44,622 nucleotides of DNA from Nitrospirota bacterium (lineage in GTDB: Bacteria; Nitrospinota; Nitrospinia; Nitrospinales; VA-1), in the NCBI GenBank assembly GCA_003246675.1, contig QJZQ01000091.1:1-44622 (forward strand), read 5' to 3'. Position 1 is the first letter of the stretch. Each line of letters begins with the position of its first letter. The position numbers were made by a program, and so were the translations under genes. The notes below the pieces were generated by a model. That model made no database searches. It had not been told where the DNA came from and worked only from the letters and a program-made list of their open reading frames with translations. Below are positions 1-7,924 of the stretch, piece after piece.

Positions 1-1
1 G

Positions 2-181
2 ATGGCGGCCTCCTGTTCGGCACAGGTTCCCAAACAGGCGTTTTTTGAGGCGGTGATTTCTGGCGTGAAGGCTGCGGGAAAGTCGATGAAGGAGCTATCG
101 AGAACGGGGCACGCGAAGGACCACCCGATCACCTTTGAGGGGGGCGAATACCTGAAGGCGCTTTACGCCGAGATATTCTGA
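2..181 (+). CDS. C-terminal part of an unknown protein
   Basis: An open frame enters from the left edge and stops with TGA at 179-181, giving up to 59 residues. An ATG lies at position 2, but the frame is open to the very edge, so I read this as the tail of a longer gene. The visible part ends in a stretch rich in Lys, Glu and aromatic residues and shows no motif I recognise. A GC-rich hairpin follows about 30 bases downstream, which fits the end of a transcription unit. Function unknown. Confidence 0.45.
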   Translation: MAASCSAQVPKQAFFEAVISGVKAAGKSMKELSRTGHAKDHPITFEGGEYLKALYAEIF

Positions 182-209
182 TAACTCTTTAAATATAAGG
201 GGTTAAGAG

Positions 210-230
210 GGCCGCGGGGGCGGCGCGGCC
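210..230 (+). terminator. GC-rich hairpin after the partial gene
   Basis: GGCCGCG at 210-216 pairs with CGCGGCC at 224-230 around a 7-base loop. A GT-rich run follows rather than a clean T tract, so termination would be imperfect. The placement just after the stop at 181 supports a terminator role. Confidence 0.35.
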
Positions 231-279
231 GTTGTGTGTGTGGGGGAACTGGAGGATGGCGGAGACAAGAGAGAAACTA

Positions 280-297
280 TTGGGCGTTGAAACGAAT
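280..297 (+). repeat. Left arm of an 18-bp perfect inverted repeat
   Basis: The 18-mer TTGGGCGTTGAAACGAAT here is the exact reverse complement of 686-703. The two arms flank the histone H1-like gene, one beyond its stop and one in its 5' leader. In the gene's transcript the two arms could pair end to end. Nothing nearby resembles a transposase. Confidence 0.8.
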
Positions 298-392
298 TTA
301 TCAGATTAAAACTGAATCTAATTTTGGGAGTCGACTGAAGAGAAACTTTGTTAGTTGAAGCGGTTGAACTAAAAAAGTGACTCAATCGAACC

Positions 393-644
393 TTAATCTG
401 TTTTCTTTGCTGCTTTTTTCTTCGTCGCTTTTTTCTTGGTCGCTTTTTTCTTTACGGTTTTCTTAGCGACTTTTTTCTTCACCGCTTTTTTCTTTACGGC
501 TTTCTTAGCTACTTTTTTCTTTGCCGCTTTTTTCTTTACGGTTTTCTTAGCGACTTTTTTCTTTACGGCTTTTTTCTTTACGGCCTTCTTAGCGACCTTT
601 TTCTTTGTCGCTTTTTTCTTTGCTGCTTTTTTCTTGGTTGCCAT
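393..644 (-). CDS. Histone H1-like lysine-rich DNA-binding protein
   Basis: An 83-residue protein made almost only of Lys, Ala, Val and Thr. From residue 17 it consists of four 14-residue repeats of the type VAKK(A/T)VKKKA(V/A)KKK, organised as two 28-residue units (84 bases each at DNA level). This is the composition of eukaryotic H1 C-terminal tails and of bacterial H1-like proteins, which bind DNA electrostatically and condense the nucleoid. The ATG at 644 is chosen because GGAG lies six bases upstream; a TTG one codon earlier is too close to it. A good sigma-70-type promoter precedes the gene, and an 18-bp inverted repeat brackets it. The repeats make copy number prone to slippage. The hydrophobic reading on the opposite strand is a shadow. 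Confidence 0.85.
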   Translation of the reverse strand: MATKKKAAKKKATKKKVAKKAVKKKAVKKKVAKKTVKKKAAKKKVAKKAVKKKAVKKKVAKKTVKKKATKKKATKKKAAKKTD

Positions 645-685
645 CAAGATCTCCTTCGTTATTCTCTTTGCTCCCTCCCTTTTTT

Positions 686-703
686 ATTCGTTTCAACGCC
701 CAA
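686..703 (-). repeat. Right arm of the 18-bp inverted repeat
   Basis: Perfect reverse complement of 280-297. It lies between the predicted transcription start and the ribosome-binding site of the H1-like gene, so it is probably transcribed as part of the 5' leader. Confidence 0.8.
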
Positions 704-719
704 ATAATATTGTAACATT

Positions 720-747
720 ATTTTATGTTATGGGGGATTATTGTCAA
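720..747 (-). promoter_or_regulatory. Sigma-70-type promoter of the H1-like gene
   Basis: Read on the minus strand, TTGACA (742-747) is followed after 16 bases by TAAAAT (720-725). The -35 box is a perfect consensus match. Transcription would begin near 713 and give a leader of about 70 bases containing the right repeat arm. Confidence 0.65.
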
Positions 748-940
748 GAAAATATTGGTAAAGAGTGCGTGTGTGCGACGACGAACGAAGAAGTTTTTTA
801 ACGCCTGGCTCCAGTGATGAATGAGTAAAAAATAATGTTGTTCTCACCAGGAGAGTTCAAGGCGAACAACGGTTCGCTTGTTTTGATGCCGCCGTAAGGC
901 GCGGGTCGTTTTTACTCTTTGAATGGAGTTCGAGTTTTTT

Positions 941-1723
941 ATGACCGATCGGTTTCGACCCGTTACTTTAGGCGCTCTGGCTGCCGGTGCGTCTCTGGTT
1001 CATGGCTTCAGCCCCCGCCGTATCCTCGATGAGAAGGGGCAATGCCGTGAACTGGACTTTGGCCGCGATGCGGGCGCCCGGGCCCGGAAGGGCGATACGT
1101 TGTCCTATCTCCGTGCGCTTGGCATTTCAGGCGATAGCGTGTTCGGTGTTCGTCAGGTGCATGGCGATAAAGTTCATGTGCTAAAACAAGCCGGTGTTTC
1201 GATTCCTGGAGAAGGCCCGGTCGAAGCCGACGCGGTCGTCACGCATCTTCCCAACCTCCCCATTGCCGTTCTCACGGCCGATTGCATTCCGCTGATTCTC
1301 TACGACCCCCGTTGTCATGTGACGGGGGTGGTGCATGCGGGCCGCCTGGGAACGTCGCTGCATATTTTGTCGAAGAGCATTGCCGCCCTTCGGGACAATT
1401 ACGGGTCCCGCCCCGCGGACCTGATTGTGGGTATGGGGCCGGGTATCTGCGGTGCCTGTTACGAAGTGGATGAGGCCGCCATCGAACCCTTTCGCGCAGG
1501 TTATGCCCGCTGGGAGCAATGGGTCGAGACGCGGCCTGCCGGGAAATACCTGCTGGATCTTTTTGCCGCCAACCGGGATGATGCGGAACAGGCGGGAGTG
1601 CCTCCCTTGCAAATCCATCAAACCGGACTTTGCACTTCCTGTCACAACGATCGTTTTTACTCTTACCGCAAAGAGGGCGCCAGGGGGAGAATGATGGCTC
1701 TGGCCATGCTTGCTTCGCGTTAG
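941..1723 (+). CDS. pgeF: Peptidoglycan editing factor / multicopper-type laccase-domain protein (YfiH family)
   Basis: A 260-residue protein of the PgeF/YfiH/LACC1 family, whose members are reported to act on purine nucleosides or on wrong amino acids in peptidoglycan precursors. The three metal-binding positions are visible: His74 in QVHGD, Cys115 in TADCIPL and His132 in VVHAG. The GPGI-CGACYEV segment and the FYSYRKEG segment near the C-terminus are also typical. The usual HAGWRGT loop reads HAGRLGT, so the conserved Trp-Arg pair is replaced by Arg-Leu. I start at the ATG at 941, 12 bases after GGAG; an in-frame ATG at 923 has no binding site. The gene stands alone between the H1-like gene and the DUF6178-like gene. 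Confidence 0.9.
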   Translation: MTDRFRPVTLGALAAGASLVHGFSPRRILDEKGQCRELDFGRDAGARARKGDTLSYLRALGISGDSVFGVRQVHGDKVHVLKQAGVSIPGEGPVEADAVVTHLPNLPIAVLTADCIPLILYDPRCHVTGVVHAGRLGTSLHILSKSIAALRDNYGSRPADLIVGMGPGICGACYEVDEAAIEPFRAGYARWEQWVETRPAGKYLLDLFAANRDDAEQAGVPPLQIHQTGLCTSCHNDRFYSYRKEGARGRMMALAMLASR

Positions 1724-1779
1724 ATCCGGCGGCCGACCCGAGGTGCCGGAAGTGTGGAACGGCCGCCTGTTTAAACGAG

Positions 1780-1807
1780 TTGAAAGGCCGGCGGGACCTG
1801 TTATAAT
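1780..1807 (+). promoter_or_regulatory. Sigma-70-type promoter upstream of the DUF6178-like gene
   Basis: TTGAAA at 1780-1785 and TATAAT at 1802-1807 are separated by 16 bases. The -10 box is a perfect match. The leader to the ATG at 1971 would be about 155 bases long. Confidence 0.6.
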
Positions 1808-1970
1808 GGCTTTACTTTCCCGGTCCGCTCTCTATTTCATGCTAACGGCCAACCCGTCCAGCCCCGCGAGGGGGTGGCAGGCTCATCGTGAGCGGCCGAT
1901 GAAGAAGGCCGTCCCGTGAGCGGGCCGCTTTATCACCGTGTGATTGACCCTGAACCCAGATCTTACATCC

Positions 1971-3734
1971 ATGAATTCTCTTCCCGAAATCGCTTCGCCC
2001 TTTCCGTTGGAGTGGATCAGCAGCAACCCGCGCGCCGTGGAAACCGCCCTGGAAAAAATGACCCCCGGAGAACAGGCCGGGCTGGTGGACAGCCTTTCGG
2101 GCAAACTTCAGCGCGACCTCTTGATCCTGTCTCCGCAGGCGGTACAGGTGATTCGCGAACTGCCTCCCGAGTCGATCTACTTCATGATCAAGGACTGGGG
2201 CGAAAACGACGCGTTGTTGCTCCTGGAAATGGTTTCGTCCGACCAATTGCAGTATTTTTTCGACCTCGAATGGTGGCGGGGGGATCGCTTCCGTCCCGAC
2301 CGCGCCCTTCACTGGCTCAGTCTCCTCGACCAATGCGAAGAATCGCAACTCCTTGCGTGGTTTCAATCGGAGGATTTTGACGAGAAGGTGATGCTGTTGC
2401 AGTCGCTCATCAAGGTTTACAAGCGCGATGAGATGACAGATATCCCTGAAAATGTAGACGGCATGGAGCATTTCTCGCCCGACGGCGTCTACGATATTTT
2501 CTTCAAAGTGGCGGAGCCCGAGGCGATTAAAAAACTGCTTTTCGTGTTGCGGTCGGAGGACGAGCCCCTGTTCTTCTCGCTCATGGAGGCGGTGATCTGG
2601 TATCCCCTCACGGCCACCGTGGAAAGCGCCTACCGCTGGCACCTGGTGCGCACCGCCGAGCGGGGTATTCCCGACTTCGACGAAGCCTTCACCATTTACA
2701 GCAACCTCGATGCCCGCTGGTTGCGGGATGAATCGCTGGCTCCGGAGACGATCGCGGATACCGAGGGTTTCCATCATGCGCCGAAGTACCCTCTGTTGCA
2801 GGTCGACCCGTCGTCCTTTTTCAGCCAGTGCATTGCCCTGGTGGAAAGCGAGGAGCGTAAGAACACGCTGCGCTGGGAGCTTGTCAGTCTGGCCAACAAG
2901 GTCCTGGTGGCCGACCGCATGGACCCGGCCGATTTTGAGCAAAGAAAAAAGGCGATGGACAAGGTGGGAGGCTATGTCAATATCGGCCTTGAGCTTGGCG
3001 CCGAGGGCGACCTGGAGAGAGGGCGGCGGCTGCTGGAACGCACCTGGGCCCGGTTCCTGTTTCAGGCGGGTTACTCGCGTCTCAAGGAACTGCGCTGGAA
3101 GGTGCAGAAGTTCCTCCGCGATCATGGAAACCTCATCGACTACCTCATCAGCGCCGGGGACAAGGAACAACTCGGCGCCCTGCTGCATCGCTTTCCCCGC
3201 ATCGCAAGCCTGGAGAGCGGCGAAGGCGAACAATGGAAAGATTTCGACCGGGTGGAAGACATCGAGCGGATGGAGCGGTTTCTCGAGCGGGGCGCCTTTT
3301 TCGCCCGCTTTGCCAGGCAGTGCCTGGGGCTGACGCCGGAAACGCTGGAATCGTTCCTCGCGCAATGCACTATTCCCGCGCACAAGGACGATGCGGACCT
3401 GCGGGTATGGACGACGACCGCGCTGGCCCGTCATACGATGTTCAGGGAAGTTTCGGCGGTGCCGCTGATCGAGGCGGCGGCGAAAAATTTTCTCGAGGTG
3501 GTGTTCGTGCAGCCCATTCATGGCGGCGATGCCAGGGCATGCCATGAGGAGATGATCCATGCGTTCCATGACCGCCTGCTTGAAGGCCCGATGGCCTGGA
3601 CCGACAGCGATCGCGGTTTTCTCGGGGAATTGATCGCGGCTTCGGTGGAAAACCTGGAGACCCAGTACGGCCGGCTCAACTTCAAAGCACCGGTCGACTG
3701 GCAGTACACGTATGGGCTGGCGGTCATCCAATAG
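1971..3734 (+). CDS. DUF6178-like conserved protein of unknown function
   Basis: A 587-residue, largely helical, acidic soluble protein without a signal peptide or membrane segment. It is rich in paired hydrophobic and charged residues, as in helical-repeat scaffolds, with Trp-rich stretches such as DLEWWRGDRFRP. The overall look and length match a family I recall as DUF6178, found in deltaproteobacteria and related phyla; the family name is from memory and no function is established. I use the ATG at 1971 rather than a TTG at 1944; neither has a strong ribosome-binding site. A consensus promoter lies 165 bases upstream. A long open frame on the opposite strand is a high-GC shadow. Confidence 0.75.
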   Translation: MNSLPEIASPFPLEWISSNPRAVETALEKMTPGEQAGLVDSLSGKLQRDLLILSPQAVQVIRELPPESIYFMIKDWGENDALLLLEMVSSDQLQYFFDLEWWRGDRFRPDRALHWLSLLDQCEESQLLAWFQSEDFDEKVMLLQSLIKVYKRDEMTDIPENVDGMEHFSPDGVYDIFFKVAEPEAIKKLLFVLRSEDEPLFFSLMEAVIWYPLTATVESAYRWHLVRTAERGIPDFDEAFTIYSNLDARWLRDESLAPETIADTEGFHHAPKYPLLQVDPSSFFSQCIALVESEERKNTLRWELVSLANKVLVADRMDPADFEQRKKAMDKVGGYVNIGLELGAEGDLERGRRLLERTWARFLFQAGYSRLKELRWKVQKFLRDHGNLIDYLISAGDKEQLGALLHRFPRIASLESGEGEQWKDFDRVEDIERMERFLERGAFFARFARQCLGLTPETLESFLAQCTIPAHKDDADLRVWTTTALARHTMFREVSAVPLIEAAAKNFLEVVFVQPIHGGDARACHEEMIHAFHDRLLEGPMAWTDSDRGFLGELIAASVENLETQYGRLNFKAPVDWQYTYGLAVIQ

Positions 3735-3918
3735 GCGGATGGCGTTGATTCACAGGCCCTTAAGCCTGAAGCGCGGGCCTTCAGACGGTTAAATTCACGT
3801 TTCGCGGTGGTTTGCTGTTTCAAATCGCCACAAAAAATAGTAATATCTGCGGGTCCAAAAACCCAATCCCCTAAAGCGGATTTGGCCGCGAGCCCTGTCT
3901 ATTACAGAGAGGTTGTTT

Positions 3919-4113
3919 ATGAGTGAAAATGCCCAGGAAAACAAATCGGAGCTTCGGCGGCCGTCCAGCCGCAAGCCTGCTTCCCAGGAAGAGCCCGGCC
4001 TGTTGGAAACGGTGGGTTCCTTTCCCGTCTGGCTTCTTAAAATTATCGATTTTTTCACTCCCGAGAGTTTGACCTCGAAATCTCCTCCGGCCAAAAAGAA
4101 AATTCGCTATTGA
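3919..4113 (+). CDS. Small unknown protein upstream of purH
   Basis: A 64-residue protein with a polar, charged N-terminal half, a hydrophobic patch around residues 30-47 (GSFPVWLLKIIDFFTP) and a basic C-terminus ending KKKIRY. GAGAGG lies six bases before the ATG at 3919. It ends seven bases before purH and is probably co-transcribed with it. The single amphipathic or membrane-touching segment with a basic tail suggests peripheral membrane or RNA contact, but that is a guess. I recognise no family. Confidence 0.55.
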   Translation: MSENAQENKSELRRPSSRKPASQEEPGLLETVGSFPVWLLKIIDFFTPESLTSKSPPAKKKIRY

Positions 4114-4120
4114 TCTATCG

Positions 4121-5665
4121 ATGAAATCCATTCGCAGGGCCTTAATCAGCGTATCCGATAAAACCGGTGTCGTGGAGTTCGCCCGCGCTCTCGCAGATGA
4201 GGGCGTGGAGATTTTATCCACGGGCGGCACCGCGCGCCTGCTCGCGGAAAATGGTGTTTCCGTTCGGGCGGTTTCCGATTACACCGGCTTCCCGGAAATG
4301 ATGGATGGCCGGATCAAGACGCTGCACCCCAGGGTGCACGGCGGCATTCTGGGCCGGCGGGACATCGACGAACACATGCAGGCGATGGCCGCGCATGGCA
4401 TCGAACCCATCGACCTGGTCGCCATCAACCTCTATCCGTTCGAAGCCACCATCGCCCGGCCGGGGGTGAGCGAGGAAGAGGCGATCGAAAACATAGACAT
4501 CGGCGGGCCGGCCATGGTGCGCTCGGCCGCGAAGAACTTCCGCGATGTGGTGGTGGTCGTCCACCCGGGTGATTATGCCCGGGTGCTCGGGGAAATGAAG
4601 GACACGGGCGTGTCGCTGGCCACACGGCGGCGCCTGAGCCGCGATGCCTACGCCCACACCGCCCGTTACGATGCGCTCATCTCGCAGTATCTGACCGGCG
4701 CGCTCGGCGAGGGGGATGTGTTCCCGGAAGTGTTTCACCCGCCGTACGAAAAAATTCAGGATCTGCGGTACGGGGAAAACCCGCACCAGCAGGCGGCGCT
4801 TTACCGCGAGACGCGGCCCGCCGGGCGCGATATCGTTTCCGCCCGGCAGTTGCAGGGCAAGGAACTCTCGTTCAATAACTTTATCGATTTGAACGCGGCG
4901 TGGGAACTGGTCATCGAATTTGAGTCCACGGCGGCGGTGGTCATCAAGCACACCAACCCGAGCGGCGTTGCCGTTCACGATTCTCAGCTCGAGGCTTTTG
5001 TGCGGGCCAGAGACACCGATCCGGTCTCGGCTTTTGGCGGCATTCTCGGTTTCAACCGGCCGGTCGAGGCCGATACCGCCCGCGAAATCCTGAAGAACTT
5101 CGTCGAAGCGGTGGTGGCGCCCGGGTTCGACGCCGAAGCGCTGGAGCTTTTCGCCGCGAAGAAAAACATCCGTCTCATGGAAATGCCGGACTCGGCCCAG
5201 GCGGGCAAAACCCTGGACATCAAAAAGATTGGCGGGGGTATCCTGGTGCAGGACGCCGACCAGATCACCCTCGACCCCGGCAACCTGAAAACCGTCACCA
5301 AAAAGCAGCCCGCAAGCCAGGACCTCAGCGATTTGCAGTTTGCCTGGATTGTCGCCAAACACGTCAAGTCCAACGCCATCGTTTACGCGCGCGGCCAGAA
5401 AACCCTGGGCATCGGCGCGGGGCAGATGAGCCGGGTGGATTCGGCGCGCCTGGCCGTGGAAAAGGCCCGCGAGCCTCTTGACGGCTGCGTCATGGCGTCG
5501 GACGCGTTTTTTCCGTTCCGCGACTCGGTCGACGCCGCCGCGAAAAGCGGGGTGGCGGCCATCATCCAGCCGGGCGGTTCGATACGCGATGAAGAAGTCA
5601 TCGGCGCGGCCGATGAGCATGGCATGGCCATGGTGTTCACCGGCATCCGCCATTTCAAGCATTGA
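4121..5665 (+). CDS. purH: Bifunctional AICAR transformylase / IMP cyclohydrolase
   Basis: A 514-residue protein of normal PurH length that catalyses the last two steps of de novo purine synthesis: formylation of AICAR with 10-formyl-tetrahydrofolate, then ring closure to IMP. The N-terminal MGS-like cyclohydrolase domain opens with [10 protein letters not shown] and contains STGGTA (33-38) and [15 protein letters not shown] (66-80). The transformylase domain holds the catalytic Lys-His pair in VIKHTNPSG, followed by SAFGG. The C-terminus ends in the usual DAFFPF-RD and [11 protein letters not shown] motifs. All key residues appear intact. It follows a small unknown gene by seven bases and precedes a histidine kinase by 61 bases. 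Confidence 0.97.
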   Translation: MKSIRRALISVSDKTGVVEFARALADEGVEILSTGGTARLLAENGVSVRAVSDYTGFPEMMDGRIKTLHPRVHGGILGRRDIDEHMQAMAAHGIEPIDLVAINLYPFEATIARPGVSEEEAIENIDIGGPAMVRSAAKNFRDVVVVVHPGDYARVLGEMKDTGVSLATRRRLSRDAYAHTARYDALISQYLTGALGEGDVFPEVFHPPYEKIQDLRYGENPHQQAALYRETRPAGRDIVSARQLQGKELSFNNFIDLNAAWELVIEFESTAAVVIKHTNPSGVAVHDSQLEAFVRARDTDPVSAFGGILGFNRPVEADTAREILKNFVEAVVAPGFDAEALELFAAKKNIRLMEMPDSAQAGKTLDIKKIGGGILVQDADQITLDPGNLKTVTKKQPASQDLSDLQFAWIVAKHVKSNAIVYARGQKTLGIGAGQMSRVDSARLAVEKAREPLDGCVMASDAFFPFRDSVDAAAKSGVAAIIQPGGSIRDEEVIGAADEHGMAMVFTGIRHFKH

Positions 5666-5726
5666 TCCTGGCGGTTCCCCCTCTGTCTCCTCCCCCTGGC
5701 CGGGTGCCTTGGAAAAGGAGTCCCCC

Positions 5727-6686
5727 TTGCAAAAGAAGCTTCTCTATTCGGCGGGGCCGGCCCTCGCGCTTCTGGCCTGTTTTTTCTTCCTCTGGGAAAC
5801 GGGGCTGAGACCCGCGAACCTTTCCGGCCCGGCTGCGGCAGGGCTTTTGTCTCTTGCGCTGGTTCTTGCCCTGGGCGGGGCGGCTCTTCTTTTCCGGTGT
5901 TTCCCCGGACGCCCCGGGAATGGGGGAGACACGGAGCAGGACCCTCTTCGCCATGAACTCACGAAACTCAAAAAAAGCCAGGCCGCTCTGGAGGAATTCG
6001 CGGCCGTTGCCGCGCACGACCTGCAGGAGCCGCTGCGCAAGGTGGCTCTCTTTGGCGACCGCCTCAAGGAACGCCTGGGCGAATCGTTAGATTCCACCGG
6101 CGCGGACTATCTCCGGCGCATGCAGGACGCGACCGCCCGGATGCAGGTTCTCATCGATGCGCTTCTCGAATTCGCGCGCATCGACAGCGAGGCGCGCCCG
6201 TTCACCCGCGTCGACCTGAACGCCGTTCTCGTGTCGGTGCAGAGCGACCTGGAGCCGCGCATCGCGCGGGCGGGCGCGCGGGTGAGGGTGGAACCGCTGC
6301 CCACCCTTCCGGCCGACAAGGTCCAGATGCAGCAGTTGTTTCAGAACCTGATATCGAACGCCCTGAAGTTCCACCCGCCGGGCGAACCTCCCGACGTGTT
6401 GGTGGAGGCCCGCCGCGACCCTCTGGCGGCGGGGATGTGGTTGATTCGCGTGGCCGACCGGGGCATCGGCATCGCGGACCAGCACCGCGAACGCGTCTTT
6501 AAGCCCTTCGAACGCTTGCACGGGAGAGGGGTTTACGAGGGCAGCGGCATGGGGCTTGCGATCTGCGAGCGCATCGCCAAACGGCATGGCGGAACGATTC
6601 AGGTCGAGAGCGTCCAGGAGGGGAGTGGGACCGCCTTCGTGGTCCGGCTTCCCGAACGGGCCGCGGGCCTGCCTCCGGGGGCCTGA
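5727..6686 (+). CDS. Membrane sensor histidine kinase
   Basis: A 319-residue kinase. Two membrane helices (about 6-23 and 37-57) leave almost no periplasmic loop, so it probably senses a membrane or cytoplasmic signal. A short coiled segment leads to the HisKA domain with phosphoacceptor His97 in AAHDLQEPL, of the bacteriophytochrome-like subfamily. The ATPase domain has N box [12 protein letters not shown] (204-215), G1 DRGIGIA (244-250), F box FKPFERL and G2 GSGMGLAIC. The TTG at 5727 is chosen because AAGGAG sits six bases upstream; the open frame further upstream lies inside purH in another frame. No response regulator is adjacent, making it an orphan kinase. Confidence 0.88.
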   Translation: MQKKLLYSAGPALALLACFFFLWETGLRPANLSGPAAAGLLSLALVLALGGAALLFRCFPGRPGNGGDTEQDPLRHELTKLKKSQAALEEFAAVAAHDLQEPLRKVALFGDRLKERLGESLDSTGADYLRRMQDATARMQVLIDALLEFARIDSEARPFTRVDLNAVLVSVQSDLEPRIARAGARVRVEPLPTLPADKVQMQQLFQNLISNALKFHPPGEPPDVLVEARRDPLAAGMWLIRVADRGIGIADQHRERVFKPFERLHGRGVYEGSGMGLAICERIAKRHGGTIQVESVQEGSGTAFVVRLPERAAGLPPGA

Positions 6687-6716
6687 GGCCGCCTTCACTC
6701 TGCGGGAGACCGTGAC

Positions 6717-6734
6717 ATGAGCCGAATGAAATGA
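6717..6734 (+). promoter_or_regulatory. Five-codon leader reading frame coupled to the next gene
   Basis: ATG-AGC-CGA-ATG-AAA-TGA, with GGGAG eight bases before its ATG. The TGA overlaps the ATG at 6731 as ATGA. The downstream gene has no ribosome-binding site of its own, so translation could be coupled through this mini frame. A chance occurrence cannot be excluded. Confidence 0.35.
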
Positions 6735-7447
6735 CGAAAAAAATAGTTCGTGCGATGGTGCTCGGTCTGTTGCTGGCTGCCGGCGCGGGTTGGCAGTGGG
6801 GGTATCCCTGGGTGGCCGGGCTCATGCAAAAATCTCCGGACACCTTCCAGACCATGACGGAAAATTTCAAATCCTTTCACTGGATCGAGGCGGGGCGTCT
6901 GGCCTGGAAACTTCATTCCCTGTCGGCCGAGGAGGCCCTCGTCCTGCGATACCGGGGCTGGAAGGAGCGGGTCGATGCGAGTGAGGAATTCGCATCGCTG
7001 GCCCGGGAAAACCAGCGGATCGCGCGCGACGAAAGCCGCGAGCAACGGCAGCAAGTGCATCGCAGGGCCATGGAAGGGCTGGCGAGCGACGGGTCTTCCC
7101 CCCAGGCCCCCGCGCCGACCTTTGGGCGGCGCGAGCCGTGGGAGTTTTCTGTCGCGCTTCGCGATCAATGCCGGAAATATATCGAAATGCAGTGGCAGGC
7201 AACGGCAGGCCGTGGCTCTAAGACGGTTGCCGGGCCGGCGGTTTCCGATGCGGCGGGGAAGTGCGCCTACTGGGTGCCGCTCAGCGACGATGCGCAGGTG
7301 GTGAGCCGCTCGTTGTTCGTTCTGCGCGATAAGATGGATTATCCGTATTATCTCAGGCTGCTTGAGGCGCTGGAGATTTCCTCCGAAGAGGTGCTCAAGT
7401 TCGAGGAGCGGCTGCGGCGGATGACGGGGAGTTTTTCATCCACCTGA
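6731..7447 (+). CDS. Unknown membrane-anchored protein downstream of the histidine kinase
   Basis: A 238-residue protein with one N-terminal hydrophobic segment (about 5-30), either a membrane anchor or an uncleaved signal. The rest is charged and helical, with a long Arg/Glu-rich region around 80-120 that could form a coiled coil. A central Pro/Ala linker is followed by a C-terminal part containing DKMDYPYYLRLLEALE. Its start codon overlaps the stop of a five-codon reading frame at 6717-6734 that has its own ribosome-binding site. Its place 44 bases after the kinase suggests a shared transcript. I recognise no family. Confidence 0.6.
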   Translation: MTKKIVRAMVLGLLLAAGAGWQWGYPWVAGLMQKSPDTFQTMTENFKSFHWIEAGRLAWKLHSLSAEEALVLRYRGWKERVDASEEFASLARENQRIARDESREQRQQVHRRAMEGLASDGSSPQAPAPTFGRREPWEFSVALRDQCRKYIEMQWQATAGRGSKTVAGPAVSDAAGKCAYWVPLSDDAQVVSRSLFVLRDKMDYPYYLRLLEALEISSEEVLKFEERLRRMTGSFSST

Positions 7448-7456
7448 TCTCTCTTT

Positions 7457-7924
7457 TCAGGGCTCCGCTCGGGACGCTGTTTCGGCGGCGCGTGGGGTGA
7501 GCGCCTCGAGCGCGGTGGAGAGCTGTTTGATCTCGTTATTGCTTTTGATTTCCGGCAGCGGGGTTTCGCCGTTTGAGTCGGCGTAGTCGATCAGCTTCTT
7601 CAGCGGACGCACCACCATGTTGATGGTGTACATCCCGCCGATGATGGATACGGCACTGCCGAGGATGGCGAGCCATACCATTTCTCCCTGGAGGCGGTCG
7701 GCGCTTTTCGCGATGCGGTTTTTCAGGAAGGTGATCTGCTCCGCCGTCTGAGTTTCAGGCTGCATGTTCTCGACGATCCGTTCAAACTGCCCGAGCTGGA
7801 TGTAGAGGTAGAAGGCCGCATAACCGAGGCAGGAAATGGTTACGAGGTAGCCTGTCATGAGCAGGTTGACGATGCTTTTCTTCTCGCCGGGTAACTCTTC
7901 CCTGAAAATGCGGTTCTGACTCAT
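7457..7924 (-). CDS. Small two-helix membrane protein with a HAMP-like segment
   Basis: A 155-residue protein with membrane helices at about 20-42 and 82-105 and a roughly 40-residue extracytoplasmic loop between them. The second helix runs into a HAMP-like segment with the characteristic RPLKKLIDYA and a later acidic NNEIKQLSTALEAL helix. It then ends in a short Ala/Arg tail, with no kinase, cyclase or methyl-accepting domain. Its ATG overlaps the stop of the M48 protease gene by four bases (ATGA), so the two are translationally coupled. It may relay a membrane signal to a partner protein. Confidence 0.7.
   Translation of the reverse strand: MSQNRIFREELPGEKKSIVNLLMTGYLVTISCLGYAAFYLYIQLGQFERIVENMQPETQTAEQITFLKNRIAKSADRLQGEMVWLAILGSAVSIIGGMYTINMVVRPLKKLIDYADSNGETPLPEIKSNNEIKQLSTALEALTPRAAETASRAEP

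Larger units (their letters stand above)
648..940. other. Intergenic region between the H1-like gene and pgeF
   Basis: This 293-base divergent gap holds the promoter and repeat arm of the H1-like gene on its left. On the right there is a hairpin with GCGAAC at 862-867 pairing with GTTCGC at 872-877, followed by a T-rich run. The hairpin sits in the likely leader of pgeF and could be a terminator or an attenuator. I see no RNA gene. Confidence 0.4.

Noticed and set aside
436..801. Hydrophobic Phe/Ala-rich open frame on the + strand
   Set aside because: It is the antisense reading of the lysine repeats of the H1-like gene (AAA codons read as TTT) and has no start signal.
1842..3731. Very long - strand open frame opposite the DUF6178-like gene
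   Set aside because: High-GC shadow: its composition is Arg/His/Pro-rich, it has no motif, and the + strand has a good promoter and normal protein composition.
4214..5662. Long - strand open frame opposite purH
   Set aside because: Pure antisense shadow of a clearly recognised gene; no ribosome-binding site or motif.
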